The notes under the pieces: model-generated
Told to the model about the DNA's origin: nothing
The model's database searches: none
What the model saw: only the letters and a program-made list of their open reading frames with translations
Program-made: the position numbers and the translations under genes
In this document: positions 56,990 through 64,000 of the stretch, piece after piece
Position numbering within the stretch: the first letter of the stretch is position 1
Layout of the letters: each line of letters opens with the position of its first letter
Source: Paraphoma chrysanthemicola
Taxonomy: Eukaryota > Ascomycota > Dothideomycetes > Pleosporales > Phaeosphaeriaceae
Assembly (NCBI GenBank): GCA_020744225.1
Contig: JAGMWG010000003.1
Coordinates: 2,356,001 to 2,420,000 of the forward strand
Length of the DNA: 64,000 nt
Direction: 5' to 3'

Positions 56990-58676
56990 ATGCGAACACT
57001 CCTTCTCATCGCAGCGACATTTGTCCCTGCCGTTCTTGGCGTTGCCCGTGGCGGAGCCTGCGGTGCTTCACCAGGAAGATGCGACACTGGACTCTGTTGC
57101 TCGCAGTATGGTTATTGTGATACCACCGAGTATCACTGCGGTACTGGTTGCCAGTCGACATATGGCACATGCTATGGTTTGACTCCCGCGCCGGTTTTGC
57201 GCGCGAACGATGCGTGCGGTGCTGGCAAGGCTAGCTGCGGCACCACCCTATGCTGCTCGCAATGGGGTTATTGTGGAACCACAACGGACTACTGCGGCAC
57301 TGGCTGCCAGTCTGGCTTTGGCAAGTGCAATGGTATGTTCTCCCTCCACGTTGCTTATCAGCATTCCTGTGTCATCGGTCACTAACTAGAGAATGTTCAT
57401 TAGCCGCTGCAAGCTCCTCCGTTCGGGTTTCAAGCTCGTCACGGGCATCCAGTTCGCCTGCTCCTGCTTCAAGTTCCTCTCGCGCTTCAAGCTCGCCTGC
57501 TCCGGCTTCAAGCTCGTCTTCTAGGGCTTCAAGCTCGCCTGCTCCTGCTTCAAGCTCGTCTTCGCGGGCTTCAAGCTCGTCTGCATCGGGTATGTTACCA
57601 TCTTGTTAAACCCTCTCAAAGGTAGATCACGTGACTAATTGTTTGCCTCAGCCTCCGCCAGTGTTACTCCAACTCCTGGCGTGTACGCTTACCTGGACGA
57701 GAAGTGTGGACCTACCGTCGGTAAGAAGGCTGCACCTGGCAGGAGTGCCGACAGCGGTCTGTGCTGCGGCGCCGCTGGAACTGCCGGATACACCGATGAA
57801 CACTGCCTCAATGGTTGCCAGACTGCGTGGGGCCGCTGCGGAAAGACCACCCCGGTTGTTCGCGACCGCTGCACCAAGCCCGGAACCTTCGCTCTGACAT
57901 TCGACGACGGTCCGTCGGTTCTGACCACGGGTCTGCTGAACTACCTGAACGCCCAGAACGTCAAGGCAACCTTCTTCGTCAACGGTCTCAACTGGAAGAA
58001 CTACGAGACCCGCAACCCGCTTCCTGGACTCTACGCTTTGCGCAATGTCGTGCGCGCTGCTTACGACTCTGGCCACCAGATTTGCAGTCACACGTGGAGT
58101 CACACCTCCCTGTCCACCGTCGACCAATACAACATCACCTATGAGATCAGTCGCCTGAACAATGCGTTCCGACAGATCCTGCCTGGTGTTGTACCCACGT
58201 GCATCCGCCCGCCCTACGGCGACTACGACCTCAACAGCCTGGCTGTGCTACAGGGCATGGGCTTTGGCGAGGACTCTGGCGGAACCATCACGACTTGGGA
58301 CGTCGACCCAGTCGATTGGGATCCGTCTCAGCATGGCAACACACCCACCGTGCAGATCGCCGACATGTTGAGAGAGTATGTGGACCAGATCGGAAGCGTC
58401 CAGCCCGGCGCGTCGACATTCAATACCCTTAATCACGACGTGCATAACACCACAGCCGACTTCCGCACAACTGCGCAAGGTGGTAACTACCCCAACGTCG
58501 TGCCACTTGCCCAGAAGGTCGTCGAGCTGCTGAAGCCAAAAGGCTGGAATTTTGTGACAATGGACGAGTGCATGGGCAGGGCCCCCGGTAGCTTCTACCG
58601 TCCCGCCACACCATCCGACAGTATCTGTTCTGACCCGGTAACGCTAGCACGCAATCCTAATGCCTGCTTCGTTTAA
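56990..58676 (+). CDS. Chitin deacetylase (CE4) with three CBM18 chitin-binding domains
   Basis: Three exons, 56990-57332, 57404-57589 and 57652-58676, give 517 residues; introns of 71 and 62 nt have CTAAC and CTAAT branch sites. After the signal peptide come two hevein-like CBM18 domains (CCSQYGYCDTTEYHC and CCSQWGYCGTTTDYC), a Ser/Ala/Pro linker of about 60 residues, a third more divergent CBM18 (CCGAAGTAGYTDEHC) and the NodB domain. Catalytic and metal motifs are TFDDGPS (259-265), His323 and His327 in SHTWSH, and RPPYGDYD. It removes acetyl groups from chitin, outside the cell or in the wall; in plant pathogens this can hide chitin from host receptors (family knowledge, not shown here). 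The last exon ends in NACFV without a GPI signal, so the protein is probably soluble or wall-bound through its CBM18s. Confidence 0.95.
57430..57589 (+). repeat. Coding minisatellite of the chitin deacetylase linker
   Basis: Three full units of 39, 39 and 42 bases plus a partial fourth, each starting TCAAG and encoding Ser/Arg/Ala then SSPAPA. Unit length stays a multiple of three. Likely to vary in copy number between strains. Confidence 0.75.
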
Positions 58677-59321
58677 AAGTTTCTTTTTTCATCCCTGTAC
58701 TTAAGTTTCACATAATTTATAAACATCTATCTACCAAAAGCGCGCGCAGCCTGTACGTTACATACTGCTCTGCACACAATGATTAATGATTAACGATCGT
58801 ACGTTCCTTTGTGGCTGCATGGTGTAGTGGGTACAGACCTGGCTCCTGACAACAAGACTGCCCTACTACGACACTCTTCGCGCTATTGCAGATCAAGAGC
58901 CCTACTCTTCTTTAACTAGTACGATCTCATCGAGTCGCTTGATCGAGCGATATGGGCGCGGCACTTAGATGGGCTGAAGCGAGAGTGATTGTTCGACAAG
59001 GCACGGAATCCGACCTGTAAGGAGCGCGTGCTCTGCGAGGTGTGTTGGGTCGTAGAAATGTTGCTTCGGCAGGCCTAGCAGGCGTCTAACTCTTGCGTAA
59101 GTGACATGTCTGCTATGATATACATTAACTAGCAGGAGTTTAACAATACAAAAGTAAGGCTGATGGCTGAAAATGACAAGAGAGCGTAATGGTACGCTGC
59201 GTGGACTGCGAGTTTGGTCAGGTGGTATATGTTTCAGCTGGGGGTTACACCGGATATACGGTTGTGTTGAAATCTTGATTCTCATCAACACGACTAGTCT
59301 AGTCCTTGATATACAGAACAT
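58677..59321. other. Intergenic region
   Basis: Between the 3' ends of the chitin deacetylase and gasdermin-like genes. GGTGTAGTGGGTA at 58821-58833 looks like a tRNA A-box, but no B-box or cloverleaf follows. No gene called. Confidence 0.45.
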
Positions 59322-60194
59322 TCATTCTATCGTGGCCAGTCCACATTTCCCTAGCTTGGAAACCCTGAGCTGCGGAAGCCTCTCAATTTCCTCTTCTTCA
59401 ACTTCTTCTTGGTCGTCGTCATCGTCATCCTCTTCGGAATCCGAATCTCCCGCCATCGTTCCTTCTCCCCAGCCGTAGCTCTTGATCCTTCCTAGAGCCA
59501 TCACATCTCCGCCCCTCCACTTCGCCAAAAGTCTTTGTTTCACAACCCGGTACTCGACTGCAAAGATCTGCTCGCCTTGATGCTTTGCTTCGTACACGGT
59601 GCTGGATGCCAAGCTTTGTTGCCATTCTGCCCCAACCGTGCTTCTCGGATCTGCAGCAACCCCGGCCGTCGCGACGGCTGCTCCAACGGGCAGTGCTGCC
59701 TTCGTCTCATTCGAAGAGCTCCCTCCCTTTTCGGTCTTCGATGTTGCGTCCTGCACGGTTTTGACGCCAACGACCATGTAGATCTGACTCACTCGTTGGC
59801 CTGGCCTATAGAACAACGCCTCGACCTCTTTCTTAAACTCTGGGAGTGATCCCATCTGATCGAACAGCTTATCGTGGTCTCGGATACGGTAGGTTTTGAT
59901 GCATTCTGACGACAACTCCCTTCGTCTGGTGGTATCTCGTGAAAAGGCGAGGGAGAAGACCTGGTCCAACTTGCCACGGATTATTTCATTGGTAGAAGAT
60001 TGCAGCAGTACGGAAACGTTTGTGTCACTCCCGCAATCGTAGGTGTAATCTTTGGTAAACGCTGGTAGTTTTGCTGGTGCCGATCGAGCCAGCGGAGACG
60101 AATAGTCGACAACAAAGCGACAAAGTACGTCCGAAATGTTGTCTGCTGGAATCGGATAGTCCAGCACTACAAATCGGGGCGGATTGGGAGCCAT
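59322..60194 (-). CDS. Candidate gasdermin-like (RCD-1/HET-Q1-like) pore-forming protein
   Basis: Single exon, 290 residues, no signal peptide. The N-terminus FVVLDYPIPADNI is followed by alternating strands, then IYMVVGVKTVQDA (138-150), a small-residue loop (ALPVGAAVATAGVAA, 167-181) and a second strand IFAVEYRVVKQR (210-221). A strand pair separated by a loop resembles the membrane-inserting part of gasdermin N-terminal domains, and the size fits fungal gasdermins (about 250-300). The tail holds an acidic run (250-271) and about 19 further residues that could be the cleavable inhibitory end. Fungal gasdermin genes often sit beside a protease gene, subtilisin or CHAT; here a CHAT-like frame lies 127 bases away, head to head. 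The call rests on pattern and context, not alignment. Confidence 0.5.
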   Translation of the reverse strand: MAPNPPRFVVLDYPIPADNISDVLCRFVVDYSSPLARSAPAKLPAFTKDYTYDCGSDTNVSVLLQSSTNEIIRGKLDQVFSLAFSRDTTRRRELSSECIKTYRIRDHDKLFDQMGSLPEFKKEVEALFYRPGQRVSQIYMVVGVKTVQDATSKTEKGGSSSNETKAALPVGAAVATAGVAADPRSTVGAEWQQSLASSTVYEAKHQGEQIFAVEYRVVKQRLLAKWRGGDVMALGRIKSYGWGEGTMAGDSDSEEDDDDDDQEEVEEEEIERLPQLRVSKLGKCGLATIE

Positions 60195-60321
60195 GATGAA
60201 GCCTTGAGTTGTAGACAGCTGCTGTGCCTGGGGCAGGGGGAGCCACTTATCAAGATAACAGTGCCGACTCAGCCACGTCCAAACCCAGCCTCAGTGAACG
60301 ATACGATGAGAATGTTGAAGA
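60195..60321. promoter_or_regulatory. Short divergent promoter between gasdermin-like and CHAT-like genes
   Basis: 127 bases between the two start codons, so the pair is likely co-controlled. No TATA box is visible. Confidence 0.4.
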
Positions 60322-61260
60322 ATGCTTTTCGTACTCGTAATTATAGATCGCTCAGCCTCACCATGGCGTCGTTTAACAACCTTGGCTTCAGCTCGCTCGG
60401 ATCTCAGGGGCAGCACAACAAATGTTAGCCTTCTCAGTTCTTCGTTTGAATACACCCCACAATCCAACAGAGATAGTTTGGAAGCGGCAATGAAGTATTT
60501 TATTGAAGAACTTGCTCCCGACGGGCAGCAACAACCGGGACTGAGATCCTGGCGCCTGAGATGTTCCTGGGCCGATGGACCGATGGAGCTAGAATTCGCC
60601 GGCTACAATACCGATCTTGAGCTGTTTCGATGGTATGTGGAGAAATATGCAACGAGGGACCCCCTCTCAGCCAAAAAGGCTTCTGGCGTCGAAGAATCAC
60701 TCATCAAATACCGAGAGAAGATATGTTCCCTGTTGCGAGTCGGTTCCTTTGAAAATCACGGCAGTCTAGTTGTTTTGGACATAATAGATAACGGCGACAA
60801 GTCTGATTTCCACTCACTGCCATGGGAATTTCTGGAGCACGGCTCGCAAGCCCAGCGAGTGGTAGTTCGGCGCAGAACTAAAGCGACAAAAGATCCACTA
60901 CTAGACGGCAAGATCCAACACCAACCAGAGACGTTCAACATCTTGCTCCTGGCAGCAAGATCCGATGACAATGACCAGGCCGAGTACAGCCAAGCTGCCT
61001 TGCCGATTGTAGAGCTACTTCAGTGTCTCCCGGCTGGCTCTTCCACCATCACGCTGGACAAAGGTGTACAATCATTCCACGATGAGGACAAGAGTCAAAA
61101 GAAATGGAAGATGTGGGCGCTCTCAACGTCTGAAAACTATTTGAAAGCTATCCAATCCAAATCAACATCGGATACAATACAGTGGCATTCAGACCGTCCG
61201 TTCAGGGAATTGGAGTGTTTCCACTCAAGTAGCGACGCAACCGACTCCTCTCCCACATGA
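60322..61260 (+). pseudogene. CHAT-like protease domain, truncated before the catalytic residues
   Basis: A 312-codon frame. The middle matches the front half of fungal CHAT (caspase-like) domains: YREKICSLLRV, LVVLDIIDNGDK, SLPWEFLEHG, VVVRRRT and FNILLLAARSDDND. In complete CHAT proteases a His-Gly motif and then a Cys motif follow within about 150 residues. Here the frame goes into unrelated sequence (KKWKMWALSTSENYLKAIQ) and stops, with neither motif. The first 50 residues are not convincing; the true start may be the ATG at 60490 or lie in an upstream exon. The 3' end overlaps the end of the convergent hydrolase pseudogene. I judge it a remnant; a noncatalytic family member is possible. 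Confidence 0.5.
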
Positions 61261-62376
61261 TAGGTGCTCCTGGAACCCTAGTCTTAGGCAGCCGGAACTT
61301 GCCTCCAATTACGGGATCTTGTACTACCGACCGACTCATGAACGTATTCTGCTGAGGGGTGTCCGAAACTGGAATGTCCCCAAACCACTGGTACAGATAA
61401 AACTGGTTTAGCAAATGTCCGGCCGCTCCCTCAGCAACAAACAAGTCGCCCAAAAAAACCGTCTTCGGTGATCAGTTTGACGGCAACGCACCCCACGAAG
61501 TTACCATGTCGAATTCATTGCAATAGTGTTCGATGTGCGGGATCGCGCGAAGGCTCGGTGGTGGGTCATTTAGAGGATCATTGAAGTGCAATGCTGCACT
61601 GCCAAAAGTGTATACTTCCAGCTTCTGCAGGTCGTCTTTCGACAGGTCGGTATATAATTCGTCCAGTATATGCGAGGCAATAAGGCCACCTTGATGTGCG
61701 CAATGAAGACTACTCGGTGAATGGCTGGGTCCTGAAGGTACTGTCGTAGGATTGGCACAGCAATTCGAGTCTCTGCAGGTATAAAGCCGAAAGATCGCTG
61801 AAGGACACATTCAATAAGATCACCCATGAATCCATAAGTACGGTTATTGATGCCAAGTATAGGTCGATTGAACATTATAGAAAGAAGCTCAATGTTCTGG
61901 CAAAGAAGAGCTTTCTCTGTTGCTATTCCGTTGATATAGATCCACCGTTGCCCTTCGATCGGAGAAACCTGTAAACCTGGAGAGATGGAGGGGAGGTTTG
62001 GCAGATATACTTGGATCAGTGGTCCATGGAGGATATTCCAAAACAGAACCGAGTGAATCCAAGTAAATACGCCGACAACGCCGATAACGACGATCAAGGC
62101 CAGGAAAACGATAAGCACGATCGGGAATTGAATCACGCTCCAGAAAGTAAACCAAATAAGCGCAACGAAACTCCAGCTGAAGACGTATAGCTCGTCGACT
62201 TGGCGCGCAGTAAATGGAGGCCAGAAGAGAAATGCGGCGAGACGGGAATTCCAGATTAGGTTTATCACATCGTTGAAGAATATCTGGAATGGTCCGCCAT
62301 TGTCTTGCCCAACAACAGGGTTGAAAAAAGCGTACGTTTCGGTGCTGTAAGGGTTATAGGGATTCCATCAAGACAT
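61202..62376 (-). pseudogene. Serine (alpha/beta) hydrolase pseudogene with N-terminal membrane segments
   Basis: Reads as one gene of about 390 codons with three lesions. ATG at 62376 is followed by a stop at codon 3 (62370-62368), then open frame to 61696: two hydrophobic helices (SWSFVALIWFTFWSVI and IVLIVFLALIVVIGVVG), then RWIYINGIATEK and GDLIECVLQRSFGF. At 61694-61695 one base is missing inside the nucleophile-elbow codon, so AH(S)QGG is broken between frames. The new frame continues HQGGLIASHILDELY and VYTFGSAALHF, meets a TGA at 61474-61472, then goes on with VFLGDLFVAEGAAGHLLNQ to the stop at 61202. The part after the second stop keeps the family look. Lipase-like hydrolases of this kind act on esters; this copy should be inactive. 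Confidence 0.75.
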
Positions 62377-63320
62377 AGTACGTTAAAACTTCTTAGGAAA
62401 AAGATAGGCTAGGATAAACAAGATTTGATGGTACATTTTAGTTCCGGTGGAATGTCTGGCGATGGTAGGGTGTAGCATTTGATTAATAAATGCAGCGAAG
62501 CCTCAGCTGCCGGAACCCCGCGTCCCGGCATGTTACCACTGGCTTTGTCTGATGCGTGCAATGACGGTGCTTAACTTCTACGAGAGGGGGAGTGAAGCCA
62601 CCAGCTCTGAGGAGAAGCGGGGTTGGAACTGATCATGCCATCTCATTATCCTACCCCCTCGCAAAGGTTTCCACCGCTTTGCGTGGGGTGATTAAGATAG
62701 CAAGAGAGTAGCTTAAGTCCACATTCAAGTGAGACTATCTGTCAACTAACTACAGCTAAGGGTTAGGGAGGTAGTGGTCGCCCTACACCTAACTAATATA
62801 TGAAATATGATCAGAGCCCTCGCGAAGCCGATTCTGGCAAAGAATAAGAGAAGACTCACGTAACTTTCACAGTGCCAATCTGACGACACAAACGAGATGT
62901 CGCCAGCTATCTTTATAAGCTTCGTGAGCAGCAGCAGTCACCCTCCCTCGCCCATGTCGTTTATTGACGGTATTTTTAGCTGCTGCTACCAAAATAAGCG
63001 CTGAAAGGTGGCCTTCCAAAAGGCAGCCGTCAGCAGCAGAGAGCTGACTTTTAGTCGCTGACTGTATGGACCATAGTGGTAGCTCGATGGCAGGCCTAGA
63101 TCCGTGCAAATACTTCCCGGCCTATCTAGAGACGTTGCAAACGGGGCTGCTGATCAGACCTTTCGACGCGATCGAAACTGCGCCCGTGCGGTATCCCAGC
63201 GACTGCTTCTGGTCTCTCCAACAATCCTTATAGCACCTCAAGCAGATGTGTATCTAATCAGCACAGCACAAGATAGAGAGCTCGTCACTTCACGGTCATG
63301 TCGAGTAGAGAGCACCTAGT
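62377..63320. other. Gene-free region, probably degraded
   Basis: Frequent stops in all frames and no supported gene. A single TAAGGGTTAGGG at 62757-62768 resembles the telomere repeat, but there is no array. Confidence 0.45.
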
Positions 63321-64000
63321 ATGGCACATCCAGCTCGGAAAGCTTTACGGCAAGAGTGTTTGTCGACAACGCTAGCCACGAAGTCCAACGACGTTTTTGC
63401 TGAGCAAGTGCATCGAGACAGGCTGCAGCGACGGGAGCGGGCGAGGCAGCTCGCAGCATTCTAAGAGCTCATAAAAGACAATCACACTCTACAGATAGCC
63501 TATCTTAAGCTACTACAGGCAGAGGCATCTTGCAATGAACATATTGGACCGGACGCTCGAGGCGCTGTACACGGTTCGAGCTGTGTTGAAACACTGCACA
63601 GAGGAGGGAGGGACGAGTGACACCAAAGAAGCGGACAAGAACGACGGGAGCAGTGGTTCAGTAGGATGGACGACAGAGTACACAATCGTGGCTGTCGGGT
63701 TTTGTCGTCATGCTGGATGTTTGCTGCTTGATACCTGTCTAAAGCTGCGGCAGAGGCACATCCCAAACACAGTTTTTGAATATACTTCCTGTCACGCCTG
63801 TATACCAGCCCTTCAAACAACACTACAACGGTCAAGTCTGTACATGTCATATGGAGCCGTGCTTCGAAGCATGCGTGAAGAAAGAATGCAGGCACTCAGC
63901 CTGTGTTGCTCGTCCCAGCAGTCGACCGGACCTCTTCAGCCAAAGTCTCCGTTCTCTCCATGAAGGCTGCCAGCCATTCCTACATCTCCATAGCGTACGC
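63321..64000 (+). pseudogene. Possible degraded coding sequence at the window end
   Basis: A 47-codon frame from ATG 63321 (MAHPARKALRQE) to TAA 63462 is rich in Arg/Gln/Leu near its end (HRDRLQRRERARQLAA). The same frame continues after the stop as ELIKDNHTLQIAYLKLLQAE before further stops. The smooth helical character across the TAA suggests one ancestral frame, perhaps from a repeat family. Not identified, and it may be noise. Confidence 0.25.

Noticed and set aside
58815..58900. tRNA-like A-box (GGTGTAGTGGGTA)
   Set aside because: No matching B-box (GGTTCGAATCC type) or cloverleaf follows within 100 bases.
62757..62768. Interstitial telomere repeat
   Set aside because: Fewer than two TTAGGG units; chance occurrence is likely.
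1..64000. CRISPR arrays, insertion sequences, prophage
   Set aside because: The window is fungal nuclear DNA with spliced genes; no regular repeat-spacer array or transposase frame was seen.

Overview
The window is a piece of a filamentous ascomycete genome, most likely a Dothideomycete (the class is an inference). The genes are eukaryotic. Most are split by short introns of 46-144 nt with GT...AG ends and CTRAY-type branch sites. Divergent and convergent neighbours are mixed on both strands. The families are typical of Pezizomycotina: HET-domain proteins, Zn2Cys6 regulator, ascomycete laccase, TRI12-type and allantoate-type MFS permeases, Baeyer-Villiger monooxygenase and GH28 pectinase. I saw no bacterial operons, CRISPR array or convincing tRNA. 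All exon joins below were worked out by hand from splice consensus and reading-frame continuity.

Layout. 1-9.9 kb: the 3' end of an unknown gene, a secreted cupin, a Zn2Cys6 regulator whose zinc cluster is split by two introns around a 6-nt exon, and a C2H2/3CxxC zinc-finger protein. 10.9-17.3 kb: a compact housekeeping block with APN1 (DNA repair), DIM1 (18S rRNA dimethylation), HIS7 (histidine synthesis) and IMP3 (U3 snoRNP), arranged as two head-to-head pairs. 17.9-21.4 kb: two tandem HET-domain genes. 21.5-26.2 kb: a Baeyer-Villiger monooxygenase and a sugar transporter. 29.9-36.8 kb: a laccase, an acetate-permease-family protein and a TRI12-type exporter. 37.6-43.2 kb: a C2H2 factor, a Gln/Ser-rich unknown protein and actin regulator AIP1. 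43.6-49.5 kb: a small secreted 10-cysteine peptide precursor, then an Fe(II)/2-oxoglutarate dioxygenase, an MFS permease and a short-chain dehydrogenase side by side. 50.4-58.7 kb: a broken-frame coiled-coil gene, a polygalacturonase and a three-CBM18 chitin deacetylase. 59.3-64 kb: a candidate gasdermin-like pore former head to head with a truncated CHAT-like protease gene, then a serine-hydrolase pseudogene with three lesions and probably degraded sequence.

How the genes fit together. The secreted laccase, polygalacturonase, chitin deacetylase, cupin and cysteine-rich peptide suit a plant-associated or saprotrophic life. The HET pair and the gasdermin-like/CHAT pair are consistent with fungal non-self recognition and regulated cell death. 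The two most interesting items are the gasdermin-like/CHAT locus with its decaying neighbours (59.3-62.4 kb) and the Kex2-type cysteine-rich peptide precursor (43.6-44.0 kb), whose second exon adds four more cysteines in frame.
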